From assembly GCA_900314795.1 (NCBI GenBank), contig OMWP01000034.1:7888-64961 (forward strand): a stretch of DNA of 57,074 bases. The letters are read 5' to 3'. Below the pieces are notes generated by a model that was given only the letters and a program-made list of their open reading frames with translations, made no database searches and was not told the DNA's origin. This document shows, one piece after another, positions 34,910 through 43,446 of this stretch (the first letter of the stretch is position 1; every line of letters starts with the position of its first letter). The position numbers and the translations under genes are program-made. The DNA comes from an uncultured Eubacteriales bacterium (GTDB lineage: Bacteria; Bacillota; Clostridia; Oscillospirales; Acutalibacteraceae).

Positions 34910-35908
34910 TTATTCGATTGTATAAATACCGGCTTGGTTTCTCTGGATCAAAGTCGCGTCGATGACATTGGCTTCACTATCGTCGTTCACATCCGCGAGC
35001 GGTTGAAAGAAAGAGGTAGTAGCGATATTCGCCTCATGCCGCTGGATCATGGTCGCGTCAACAATCGTACACTCCCCGTCACCATCCGCGTCACCTTTGA
35101 TATAGCGGGTCAAAAGCGGCAGAACATAATCGCCCTTAAAAGAAGATCCGGCGAGCTCTTCGAGCATATCGTCTGTCATCAACCCCGCGTCATATGCCTC
35201 TTTGAAGCTGTACAGATGATCGTTCACAAAGAGAAACGGCTCAGGGTGGGAACATTCGAGCAACCAGTCGCCGATGCGCTCCTCGATCATGACATCGATA
35301 TATCCCAAATTCCTCACATAAAAGTGAACCGCATAAGCGTCCGAATCACAGAACTGATAATAATCTCTGAGATTGATATCTCTCGCGGTGATGGAATGAC
35401 GCGGGTCATAATACCGTTCATTCGCAGCGGGAGCGATCATTTCGGTGAGTGCCGTAGGCGTACTGTATGAGCCATACGTATCCATATCCTTTACGATATC
35501 CAACTGTGCCAACTTGGGAACATTATCCTTCGATACTTCCGCGATGATAAACTCTGCGGCATCGGTCTGACAGATGACCTTATATAACAAATCGGCGTTG
35601 TCATCGATAAAACCTTGAACATATGCACCGATGATCGCCGACATTTCCTTGCGGTAGTACATCAGGTGCTCCTGCTGATTCGTCCATGTATATTTCTGAC
35701 TGATGATCTCCTCAACATGCTGTGCCTCGGGACAATTTCTCAAAAAGATATATACCTGGATCATAACGTCGGTAGGACTGTTGATCTCTTGGATCAACGC
35801 AGGGGTCAGCTTCTTCAAATAGTCATCATTGCTTTCAGCCGACGCCGCTGTGATGCCGCAACTGAACAGCATGATCAACACTAAACATAATGCCACTGCT
35901 TTTTTCAT
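34910..35908 (-). CDS. Secreted type I dockerin protein of unknown function
   Basis: 332 aa. A signal peptide (1-24) is followed by about 240 residues of unrecognised, Asp/Tyr-rich sequence. It starts LKKLTPALIQEINS and contains a stretch with Cys, YTWTNQQEHLMYYRKEM. A type I dockerin occupies about 270-330: DADGDGECTIVDATMIQRHEAN, then DVNDDSEANVIDATLIQRNQAG. GGAGG lies 6 nt before the ATG. It is transcribed alone. The dockerin implies display on a cohesin scaffold, and the enzymatic or binding role cannot be named. Confidence 0.88.
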   Translation of the reverse strand: MKKAVALCLVLIMLFSCGITAASAESNDDYLKKLTPALIQEINSPTDVMIQVYIFLRNCPEAQHVEEIISQKYTWTNQQEHLMYYRKEMSAIIGAYVQGFIDDNADLLYKVICQTDAAEFIIAEVSKDNVPKLAQLDIVKDMDTYGSYSTPTALTEMIAPAANERYYDPRHSITARDINLRDYYQFCDSDAYAVHFYVRNLGYIDVMIEERIGDWLLECSHPEPFLFVNDHLYSFKEAYDAGLMTDDMLEELAGSSFKGDYVLPLLTRYIKGDADGDGECTIVDATMIQRHEANIATTSFFQPLADVNDDSEANVIDATLIQRNQAGIYTIE

Positions 35909-36000
35909 GTGAATTCCTCCTTTTAGATTAATTTAACCGCTTATCTGTAGGGAAATGATTGCTCCTCCCCTACATCTCTCATTTAACATATCGATTTACC

Positions 36001-36840
36001 CTACACCGTCAGTGTGCCACGTGCGAGCACAGCGCTGTCGGTGTAAAACAGATACTCAAAGGTCACTGTATCTTCTTCAACTATCTGTATACCCGGTTCA
36101 TACATGGCGTACACCATGCCGTTATCCATCACGGTATACTGTACCTCTGCGTCGGTCTCGATTGCGGGGAAAGCATACCCTTGCACCGAATACATACAGC
36201 GGACTGTTTCTCCTTCTTTGATCAGTGAAGCGGGAAAGGTCGCGGTAAAGCAGATTTCGCCCATGACAACTTCACCGTGATCCTCGGTCGGAGTCGGCGG
36301 CTTAGGCGGTTCTGTCGGAAGCGGGGGATCGGTCGGCTCAGGTGCTTGCGTTGACGGCGTTCCCTGCGGCTCTGTCGCGATCTTGGTCGGGCTTACGGTC
36401 ACTCCGCCCGAACGTCCCTTTTCCGTCGGTTGTGCGGCGGATGGTTTTTCTCTTGTCGCTTTTGACTGTGCGGGTGTTTCGATCACCGGATTGCCTGCCG
36501 CGTCGGTCGGGTAGACGCGCGGTAACGTCGGGAATATCGTATCGAGGCGCGGAGCATCTCCATCATCGGGGAATGATCCATCCCCCGCAGCATCGGTCGA
36601 CGATACATTATCAACGGCGTTGTCACGCAATTCGATCGGCGCATGGTTTCCGAAGGACAAAAACGTCAGCAGACCGATCACGCTCACCAGTACGATACTT
36701 GCCGCGGCGGCGATACGATAGTGCGGAAAACCACGCTTTTTCACGGAAGTCTCGGGGATGGCGACGGCGTTTTTGATCCATTGCTCGGGAGCTTTGATGT
36801 TGTTCAAACTATCAAAATTCAGCTTATTCATCCTCGTCAC
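36001..36840 (-). CDS. Membrane protein, probable anti-sigma factor partner of the ECF sigma gene
   Basis: 279 aa. A short cytoplasmic N-terminus (about 42 residues, with APEQWIKNAV) precedes one membrane helix (IAAAASIVLVSVIGLLTF). Outside lie a long Pro/Thr/Glu-rich spacer (about 75-190) and a C-terminal beta domain (190-279). The gene overlaps the ECF sigma gene by 17 bp. This position and topology are those of anti-sigma factors, although no zinc-binding HxxxCxxC motif is present. The outer domain may sense envelope state. Role inferred. Confidence 0.65.
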   Translation of the reverse strand: MTRMNKLNFDSLNNIKAPEQWIKNAVAIPETSVKKRGFPHYRIAAAASIVLVSVIGLLTFLSFGNHAPIELRDNAVDNVSSTDAAGDGSFPDDGDAPRLDTIFPTLPRVYPTDAAGNPVIETPAQSKATREKPSAAQPTEKGRSGGVTVSPTKIATEPQGTPSTQAPEPTDPPLPTEPPKPPTPTEDHGEVVMGEICFTATFPASLIKEGETVRCMYSVQGYAFPAIETDAEVQYTVMDNGMVYAMYEPGIQIVEEDTVTFEYLFYTDSAVLARGTLTV

Positions 36841-37324
36841 CTCCGTAGATTTGTTTGAGCTTCTCTCTGCCGCGCTTGAGCAGGGTTTTCACGGTGTTGG
36901 GCTTTTTGCTTAGAATTTCGGCGATCTCCGCTACCTTGTACTGCTCACAGTAATGCAGATACAGCACCTCGCGATACTTCGGCTCCGTGCGCATGAGCGC
37001 CCAAGATATGTCGCGCTCGTTGTCGTGCCATTCCGACGACTCAACGGTGGTTGATCGATGTGCCGCGTCGAGGGAGAGAAAACGGCGATTTTTGGCGATA
37101 TAATTGCGACATTCGTTAACGGCGACGCGGATCAGCCATGCTTTCAGATGGATTTCGGATCGGAAGTCGGGAGACTTTTGAAAGAGTTTGATAAAGGTAT
37201 TCTGAAAGCAATCCTCGGCGTCAGCCCAGTTTTGCAGCCGCATCACACATACGCCCGCGACCGTATCGGCATATTTTGCCAGTACCGCGTCGTAGCTCAG
37301 TCCTGCATACAATCCGTCAGCCAT
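36824..37324 (-). CDS. ECF-family RNA polymerase sigma factor
   Basis: 166 aa. Region 2 includes NWADAEDCFQNTFIKLFQ with the following AWLIRVAVNECRNY, and region 4 includes REVLYLHYCEQYKVAEIAEILSKKPNTVKTLLKRGREKLK. GGAGGGAG lies before the ATG. It overlaps the membrane partner gene. Upstream (37347-37373, minus strand) TGAAAC and TGTA are 17 bp apart, which could be an autoregulated ECF promoter. Target genes are unknown. Confidence 0.92.
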   Translation of the reverse strand: MADGLYAGLSYDAVLAKYADTVAGVCVMRLQNWADAEDCFQNTFIKLFQKSPDFRSEIHLKAWLIRVAVNECRNYIAKNRRFLSLDAAHRSTTVESSEWHDNERDISWALMRTEPKYREVLYLHYCEQYKVAEIAEILSKKPNTVKTLLKRGREKLKQIYGGDEDE

Positions 37325-37346
37325 TATCTCCCTCCTTCATAAGTAA

Positions 37347-37373
37347 TACAACCCAAACGCCGTTTTGGTTTCA
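37347..37373 (-). promoter_or_regulatory. Possible autoregulated ECF promoter
   Basis: TGAAAC (37368-37373), a 17-bp spacer and TGTA (37347-37350), read on the minus strand. It resembles SigW-type promoters (TGAAAC, 16 bp, CGTA) but is not exact. Confidence 0.3.
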
Positions 37374-37425
37374 ACAAACCAGAATAATTTTTTTGCAGGC
37401 AGTGGGTATTAGACCCTCTTTTTTC

Positions 37426-37902
37426 GGTTGAGATTGCCACGGGGCGCATTCAAAAATAGTCATTGCGAGGAGGAACTTTGTTCCGATGTGACAATTTCAA
37501 CCTTAAGCAACCGAGAATAAAACCGAACACGCTATAAATGACAATATTTCGGAATAATTCGGCTTATCAATCTTGGCAGGCGCCAGCGCGTCATCGCGCG
37601 CTCCGCTATATCGCCGCCCCAAGTATGGGACGGCTTGATCGCTACGCGGCTCTTCCTTTCCCAAAAATGCAGGCTTTTTGGGGACCCCAATCAACTTTCT
37701 GCACCGAATTCTTCTCGAAATCTTGCACATTTTCAGTCCTTCGGAGTTTTGGCGGAGCAGATTTTCGTCTGATTGTGGCAAAACCACAACCCTGACGGGT
37801 TCGCGAGGATTTTAACAAAGAGCGGGCGGAAATATGCCAGTCAAAACCGGGTTCGGATTTGTTCTCGGTTGCTTAACCATTGCGCCCCTCGCAATGACAA
37901 TT
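37426..37902. repeat. GAGATTGCC repeat interrupted by a 374-bp TTAA-flanked element
   Basis: A copy of the GAGATTGCC/TCATTGCGAGG family (37426-37502 and 37879-37902) is split by an element at 37503-37876. The element begins and ends with TTAA and has 28-bp terminal inverted repeats (TTAAGCAACCGAGAA..., 25 of 28 matching). It has no convincing gene; a 94-codon minus-strand frame inside it lacks a ribosome-binding site and reads through the terminal repeat. The 645 bp between the sigma factor and the HdeD-like gene therefore holds only repeats and a terminator. Confidence 0.7.
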
Positions 37903-37917
37903 CTAAGATATAATGAA

Positions 37918-37952
37918 AAAACCTCCGAATGCCAAGGACACTCGGAGGTTTT
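37918..37952 (-). terminator. Terminator of the HdeD-like gene
   Basis: The 11-bp perfect stem AAAACCTCCGA/TCGGAGGTTTT is followed by TTTTTT on the minus strand. Confidence 0.9.
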
Positions 37953-37969
37953 GTAAAGTCATTGAATGA

Positions 37970-38491
37970 TTATGCAGGTCTCATGCGGTTGCCGCCGATA
38001 CAGCCGGCAACGATCAGGTCGATGCCTTCTACGATGAAGTAGACGCTCGCCATGATGCCGATCGCACCCGCGAAGACAGCCGGATTGATGAATGAATAGA
38101 TACCGGCACAGATCACGAGGATCGAAACGATCAGCCCCAGCACGAATAATCCGACGCCGATGAACTTCTTCATGCGGATCACGTTGACCAGGCCGAAGAT
38201 ACCACGGACAACAAACCAACCCGCCATGATGTACAGCATGATCGTTTCTGTCATAAATGACATGCTCGGAGAGAAAACGATGAAGCCGCCCGCGATCAGG
38301 GAAAGGATTCCCAGAACGATACCCGGAACAACACGAAATCTGATGCTATCGATCAGGAACGTGATACCGGTCACAAACAGCAGGATCATGAAAAAGTGCA
38401 TCAGGCCAAAGGTGGTCGCGATCGGTGTTGCTACACAAGCGATACCGCAGATCACCAGCAGGACACCCATAATGATCATAAATACTGACAT
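37970..38491 (-). CDS. HdeD/DUF308-family membrane protein
   Basis: 173 aa from the ATG at 38491 (AAAGGAG 7 nt upstream); an upstream in-frame extension lacks a ribosome-binding site. Six predicted membrane helices in three hairpins form an internally repeated pattern (FMIIMGVLLVICGIACVATP; LGILSLIAGGFIVFSP; FVLGLIVSILVICAGIYSFINP), as in the HdeD acid-resistance family. The biochemical role in Firmicutes is unknown. It is a single-gene unit with its own terminator. Confidence 0.85.
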   Translation of the reverse strand: MSVFMIIMGVLLVICGIACVATPIATTFGLMHFFMILLFVTGITFLIDSIRFRVVPGIVLGILSLIAGGFIVFSPSMSFMTETIMLYIMAGWFVVRGIFGLVNVIRMKKFIGVGLFVLGLIVSILVICAGIYSFINPAVFAGAIGIMASVYFIVEGIDLIVAGCIGGNRMRPA

Positions 38492-38594
38492 AGAATTACT
38501 CCTTTCTTCATAATTTGTCACTTCTATTATAATGGCAGATGAAAATACTGTCAATGAAAAATCAAATGATCTTTGGTTTTTTCCGAGACGCAAA

Positions 38595-38623
38595 AAGCGC
38601 CGTGACCGGGGTCACAGCGCCTT
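38595..38623 (-). terminator. Terminator after the first serine recombinase
   Basis: The stem AGCGC-C-GTGACC/GGTCAC-A-GCGC is followed on the minus strand by TTTTTGCG. It lies 74 bp after the recombinase stop, near the likely left edge of the mobile region. Confidence 0.75.
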
Positions 38624-38696
38624 GTGATTTGGTTAAACTATAGTCGATCGTCATTGCAAAGCCTGCAAAGGCTATGGCAATCTCAACCGATTTCTG

Positions 38697-40418
38697 TCAA
38701 CTCTTACTTGTTGCTGATCGCAGCCTGCGCAACACGTTACAAGTGGGAGAAATTTTTGCGCTTTTTTGGCGATTTCCGCTTATTTCGAGCGTCGCGGGCG
38801 ACATTTCGGGCACAAATCGCAAATGCCAGTCAAATGAGCTCTCATGCACGATAATTTTCGAAACGAAGGCTCTGATGATGTCTTCCGGGATATTTCCGTC
38901 ATCAGATGGATAGATACTTTGCATCAGAAAGTATTTGAAGAGCGCGATCCTCTCGTCAAGGTCGCATGGCTTCGTCTCTTTCTGCTCTTGAGGTTTGAGC
39001 TTCGCAAGCTCGTCTTCTATCGTTTTCAGCCTTGCTTCGATCTCGGTCGTTTTGTTCAGAAAGTAGTCTTTGGTGATTTCACCATCGGCTCGCATCTCGA
39101 TCAGATTATCCAAGCGCTTTTGCAGCTTGGTTTTTTCGTCATCATACTGCCGGATCAGCGCGGTATTGTCCTGACTGGGTTCTTCATCATCCTTGTGTTT
39201 ATTGATAATAGAAAGGGCAAGGTCAATGATCCCCTCCGTTTCCCGGGAATAGCGATCAAAGATATACTTTGCCATCATTTCCATCTTCCACTGAGGGATC
39301 ATCGGAACACGACAAATCCCTTTTGTCGGCATACCCTTTTTCTTTCGTGCCGAAAATGTTCCTGTTTTAATTGTCGCGGCACATTGAAAGGCATAACTTG
39401 TCTTCCCCTTATACTTGAGCCATTTCTTTTTGTGGATGTTATGACCGCATTCACATTTCATCAATTCCGACCAAACAGACGAAGGTCTCGTACAACCAAC
39501 GACGCGTTCGGTATGATTATTAGGATCGATAATCACTTTGCGCTTGCTTTGCATGATTCGCTGTACTGCCTCGAATTCTTCCACAGTTACGATCGGTTCA
39601 TGTGTTCCCTGCACAACAGTGTATTCGATTTCGCCGTGATTGCGGATCATTTTCTGTTCCAAATAATCCGGCGTCCATTGCTTGTGATAGGTGATGATAC
39701 CGCAGTAAAATGTATTTTTCAAGACAGCTGAAATAGAGTGCGTTTTCCACTCTGTTTTACCGGTAGCAGTCAATCGACCTGCCTGCTCCAGCTTGGAATG
39801 AATCGTGCGGACTCCGTCTCCTGCCAGATACCAGTCAAAGATCATTCTGACTGTTTTAGCTTGTTCGGGGTTGATGATCATTTCCTTCCCGACTTTGTCA
39901 TAGCCCAAAATGTTGCCGTTTCCATAGATAACGCCGTTTTCCATCGAGGTCTGCTGTCCGGCTTTGACTCGAATAGAAGTCTTGCGGCTTTCATCCTGGG
40001 CGAGCGTCGCCATGATCGTCAGTCGCAGCTCGCCGTCACCGTCAAAGGTTCTGATGTTGTCGTTGATGAAATACACTTCAACGCCCTTCGCTTTCAAACT
40101 GCGAGTGTACTGTAGCGTATCGACGGTGTTTCTGGCAAATCTCGACACCTCACGGGTCAGGATCAGATCGAATTTTCCTTTCTCGGCATCTGAGATCATC
40201 TTCATGAACTGTTTTCTCTTTTTCGCCGATGTTCCGGTGATACCTTCGTCGACATACATCTTCACAACCTCCCATTCGGGATGCTGCGCTAAGATCGGCT
40301 TGTACCAATCCTTCTGATTCTCCAGAGCAGATAGCTGTTCTTCATGCTCCGTAGACACACGGGCGTAGATCACAACTTTTCTGTTTTCGTTTAATCTGTT
40401 GGTATAGTATCCGTACAT
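38697..40418 (-). CDS. Large serine recombinase 1
   Basis: 573 aa. The resolvase-type catalytic domain (about 14-160) has the nucleophile Ser in YARVSTEHEEQ and the conserved Arg cluster in TREVSRFARNT. A recombinase domain (about 165-290), a zinc-ribbon-like region (CECGH...C) and a C-terminal coiled coil (about 430-500, rich in Lys/Glu) follow. Such enzymes integrate and excise ICEs and phages at short att sites. AAAGGAGG precedes the ATG. It is closely similar to the next recombinase, especially over the first 290 residues; the C-terminal tails differ. It is the gene closest to the chromosomal flank. Confidence 0.93.
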   Translation of the reverse strand: MYGYYTNRLNENRKVVIYARVSTEHEEQLSALENQKDWYKPILAQHPEWEVVKMYVDEGITGTSAKKRKQFMKMISDAEKGKFDLILTREVSRFARNTVDTLQYTRSLKAKGVEVYFINDNIRTFDGDGELRLTIMATLAQDESRKTSIRVKAGQQTSMENGVIYGNGNILGYDKVGKEMIINPEQAKTVRMIFDWYLAGDGVRTIHSKLEQAGRLTATGKTEWKTHSISAVLKNTFYCGIITYHKQWTPDYLEQKMIRNHGEIEYTVVQGTHEPIVTVEEFEAVQRIMQSKRKVIIDPNNHTERVVGCTRPSSVWSELMKCECGHNIHKKKWLKYKGKTSYAFQCAATIKTGTFSARKKKGMPTKGICRVPMIPQWKMEMMAKYIFDRYSRETEGIIDLALSIINKHKDDEEPSQDNTALIRQYDDEKTKLQKRLDNLIEMRADGEITKDYFLNKTTEIEARLKTIEDELAKLKPQEQKETKPCDLDERIALFKYFLMQSIYPSDDGNIPEDIIRAFVSKIIVHESSFDWHLRFVPEMSPATLEISGNRQKSAKISPTCNVLRRLRSATSKS

Positions 40419-40458
40419 ATTCTTCCTCCTTTCGGTTTGATTTCGTTATATAACAAAA

Positions 40459-40513
40459 CCGAGAATCCATCAACGATGCGATTTCGTCAATCGCATACCG
40501 GATTCTCGGTTGA
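40459..40513. repeat. Nested hairpin H1, upstream of serine recombinase 1
   Basis: The outer stem AACCGAGAATCC (40459-40470) pairs with GGATTCTCGGTT (40502-40513), and the inner stem GCGATT (40480-40485) pairs with AATCGC (40491-40496). On the minus strand it is followed by TTTGTTATATAA and the ribosome-binding site of the recombinase. It is 88% or more like H2 (42311-42365) and shares its core with H3 (45301-45349). Confidence 0.8.
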
Positions 40514-40525
40514 TTATTCAGTATA

Positions 40526-42271
40526 TTAGATATAAACAGTTGCTACTATATCGCTCCACTTCAACACACGGCGTTGAGGCGAAAATGAGTAGAGATACTT
40601 TTTCGCATCTTCCTTAGTAAACGTATACTCAGCGACCTTTTGCGGTTCAGCCACCGATGCTTTGTCGGGGCGAAAACGAAGATACCAGTCAAAGGAATCC
40701 TCATGTACGACTATCTTCGTCACAAATGTGTGTAACAGTCCTTCGGAAACATCATCATCGTCGCTCAGACAAACCATCTGTTGAATCTGCTGCTTCAACA
40801 GCGCTGTCTTTCCATCGGGAGAAGTACCGCTGGTTTCTGCTGTTTGTTCGAGCTTTTTCATATTATCTTCAAGCTCTTTCAATCCGGCTTTGATCTCAGT
40901 CGCTTTTGCTTGGAACATCTCTTTTGTGATCTCGCCATCAGCGCGCATTTCGATGAGATTATCCAACCGCTTTTGCAACCTTGCGCGTTCATCCTCATAC
41001 TGCCGAAGCATATCGGTATTATCGATCTGTTTTTTCTTATCATTCTTATGCATATCTATAATAGAAAGAGCGAGATCGGCGATCGGTGAAATATCCTTTG
41101 AATACTCCTTAATGATGCGTTTTGCCATCATCGCCAGCTTCCAGCTCGGGATCATCGGAACCGGACAGACACCCTCGATCGGCAAGCCCTTGTTCAGGCG
41201 TGTTCTTACTGTTCCGGTTTTGATCGAGCTGTAGCACTGATAGCTATACAAGTTATGACCGCTTTCGCGGTGCCATATACGGCGGTTAAAATGATGACCG
41301 CACTCACATATGAGCAGCTCCGTCCAGATATCGATCGGTTTTCTGTTTCCAAAAACTCTTTTTTGATCGGTACCCGATTCGGACGTCTCCCTTTGGTGGC
41401 TTTTCATGATCTCTTGCACCTTCTCAAATTCTTCAACGGTCACAATCGGCTCATGCGTACCCTGAACAAGGGTGCGTTCAACCTCGCCATGGTTGTTGAT
41501 CTTCTTCTGTTCAAGATAGTCGGGCGTCCACTGCTTATGGTAGGTAATGATTCCGCAGTAAAACGTGTTTTTCAGGATTTTTGAAATATTCGTCATATGC
41601 CATGCGGTTTTGCCCATAGCAGTCAACCGACCTGCCTGCTCCAGCTTGAACTGTATAGAACGGATACCTTCACCGGCGAGATACCAATCATAAATCATTC
41701 TGACGGTTTCGGCTTGTTCGGGATTGATGATCATTTCCTTGCCGACTCTGTCATAGCCCAGAATGTTACCGTTGCCGTAGATAACGCCGTTCTCCATCGA
41801 GGTCTGTTGTCCTGCTTTTACACGAACGGAAGTCTTTCGGCTTTCGTCCTGGGCGAGCGTCGCCATGATTGTCAACCTGAGTTCGCCGTCACCGTCAAAG
41901 GTTTTGATGTTGTCGTTGATAAAATACACTTCAACGCCCTTTGCTTTCAAGCTGCGGGTGTACTGTAACGTGTCGACAGTATTTCTGGCAAATCTCGATA
42001 CCTCGCGGGTCAGGATTAAATCGAACTTACCGCGCTCCGCATCGGCAATCATCCTCATAAAGTTTTTTCTCTTCTTAGCTGAGGTACCGGTGACGCCCTC
42101 ATCAACGTACATTTCCACAATATCCCATTCGGGGTGTTGTTCAAGGATTGGCTTATACCAGTCCTTCTGGTTCTCCAAAGCCGATAACTGTTCTTCATGC
42201 TCCGTTGACACACGCGCATAAATCGCTGCTTTCCTGTACTCGTTCAATCTGTTGGTGTAATATCCGTACAT
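40526..42271 (-). CDS. Large serine recombinase 2
   Basis: 581 aa from the ATG at 42271, chosen because MYGYYTNRLNE matches the start of recombinase 1; an adjacent ATG at 42274 is equally possible. GGAAGGGAG lies upstream. It has the same domains as recombinase 1: catalytic Ser in YARVSTEHEEQ, TREVSRFARNT, the recombinase domain, zinc-ribbon cysteines (CECGHHF) and a coiled coil. The C-terminus is different and longer. Tandem paralogues suggest either a duplicated integrase or a pair acting at different sites. Confidence 0.93.
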   Translation of the reverse strand: MYGYYTNRLNEYRKAAIYARVSTEHEEQLSALENQKDWYKPILEQHPEWDIVEMYVDEGVTGTSAKKRKNFMRMIADAERGKFDLILTREVSRFARNTVDTLQYTRSLKAKGVEVYFINDNIKTFDGDGELRLTIMATLAQDESRKTSVRVKAGQQTSMENGVIYGNGNILGYDRVGKEMIINPEQAETVRMIYDWYLAGEGIRSIQFKLEQAGRLTAMGKTAWHMTNISKILKNTFYCGIITYHKQWTPDYLEQKKINNHGEVERTLVQGTHEPIVTVEEFEKVQEIMKSHQRETSESGTDQKRVFGNRKPIDIWTELLICECGHHFNRRIWHRESGHNLYSYQCYSSIKTGTVRTRLNKGLPIEGVCPVPMIPSWKLAMMAKRIIKEYSKDISPIADLALSIIDMHKNDKKKQIDNTDMLRQYEDERARLQKRLDNLIEMRADGEITKEMFQAKATEIKAGLKELEDNMKKLEQTAETSGTSPDGKTALLKQQIQQMVCLSDDDDVSEGLLHTFVTKIVVHEDSFDWYLRFRPDKASVAEPQKVAEYTFTKEDAKKYLYSFSPQRRVLKWSDIVATVYI

Positions 42272-42310
42272 CATCTTCACTCCCTTCCAGTTTATTTCTT
42301 TATATAACAA

Positions 42311-42365
42311 AACCGAGAATCCATCAATGATGCGATTTCGTCAATCGCACATCGGATTCTCGGTT
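42311..42365. repeat. Nested hairpin H2, upstream of serine recombinase 2
   Basis: The outer stem AACCGAGAATCC (42311-42322) pairs with GGATTCTCGGTT (42354-42365), and the inner stem GCGATT pairs with AATCGC (42332-42337/42343-42348). TTTTGTTATATAA follows on the minus strand. Confidence 0.8.
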
Positions 42366-42426
42366 AATGTATTAGCTATTTATGATATGTTTAGTGTTTA
42401 TGTTACTACTACTAGAGTCTCAAAAA

Positions 42427-43446
42427 CTATTTCAAGATTTCACGCCAAAAGAACTTATAGTTGGCAACAATAAAAATAGAAGTATTTATTACCCAAATGA
42501 ACCCATTAGCTGCATTTCGGCTGTCATTATTCTGTTTCGACAGAATATCCAAATAGCACAGATTATCATAATAGAAATCTTTCAAGTCCTCAATACCCAT
42601 GCTGTAGTCTCGACCTTGAAGTTTAGATGCTTTACGAATATTCGCAATTATAATAGTGAAGAACACACTTCTTAGGTAAGAAAAGTAATTCTCTTCAGAA
42701 TTGTTAAAACCTAAAGAACTCAACAAGGCAGAGTATTGATAAGATAAAGTCCGCGCATCTTTCACGTTCATATATCCGGATAACTTGCTGAAAAATGATT
42801 GTTGCAGTTCCAAGCGATCTCCAATTTCTTTTAGTATTTTCATGGTTATAATTTGGGACAGTTGTTTATTATGCAAATAATCGTCAATATGATCTATCAG
42901 CTTATTATACACGTGAAAAATACGATGTGTTTCTCGAGCTTTAACTTTATTCTTGTATTCAGAGCCTTTCAAAATATTAGCACAAACGCATAGATTCTCG
43001 AATTCGCAGGTATTGCATAGATCGATATCTCTATAGGATTCAACCATGGGATAATTGATTAAAAGTTGTCCGTTATCATTTATATCTGAAAAGTATTCTT
43101 GTAGCTCCTGTATTACAGTCTCAGAAAAGTTTGGATCATGGCGTTCATAATCAAAAATCAATATAACATTTGTGAAGTTCCTTTTTTCCAGCTCCGGGGT
43201 AATCGATTTCCAATGAGAAACACATTTAGGCAAATCGATATCTTGTTCACTCCAATCAGTTCCATACTCACTTACAATTTTATTATATAACACATAAATG
43301 TTGGTTTCATACATAAGGATGTTTTCTTCTATAATAGGAATTTCCGGAAAGGATGTTAATATTAACTTTAACAAAAGGTTTTTCTCGTGATTTCCTTCTG
43401 TAATCACCAGTGTTTGATTTCTGATACGTCTATATGAATTATTCAT
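42427..43446 (-). CDS. TOPRIM-like nuclease subunit of a putative ATPase/TOPRIM defence pair
   Basis: 339 aa from the ATG at 43446, which overlaps the ATPase stop by 8 bp; GGAG lies within the ATPase end. The N-terminus has a TOPRIM-type signature: E17 in LVITEGNHEKN, and the acidic triad region LIFDYERHD (D99, E101, D104). A Cys cluster CNTCEFENLCVC in the middle could bind metal. The rest is helical and unrecognised. Paired AAA ATPase plus TOPRIM proteins occur in the PARIS, AbiL and RloAB-like systems and in OLD-family nucleases. Assignment to any one of these is not possible by eye. Base composition is clearly more AT-rich than in flanking genes. Confidence 0.65.
   Translation of the reverse strand: MNNSYRRIRNQTLVITEGNHEKNLLLKLILTSFPEIPIIEENILMYETNIYVLYNKIVSEYGTDWSEQDIDLPKCVSHWKSITPELEKRNFTNVILIFDYERHDPNFSETVIQELQEYFSDINDNGQLLINYPMVESYRDIDLCNTCEFENLCVCANILKGSEYKNKVKARETHRIFHVYNKLIDHIDDYLHNKQLSQIITMKILKEIGDRLELQQSFFSKLSGYMNVKDARTLSYQYSALLSSLGFNNSEENYFSYLRSVFFTIIIANIRKASKLQGRDYSMGIEDLKDFYYDNLCYLDILSKQNNDSRNAANGFIWVINTSIFIVANYKFFWREILK

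Noticed and set aside
190-35908. Cohesin or scaffoldin gene to receive the dockerins
   Set aside because: None of the proteins in the window shows cohesin-like repeats; the scaffold must be elsewhere, so a complete amylosome cannot be claimed from this window.
37503-37787. Minus-strand frame of 94 codons in the TTAA-flanked element
   Set aside because: No ribosome-binding site; the end is encoded by the terminal inverted repeat and the composition is that of a repeat. More likely chance than a gene.
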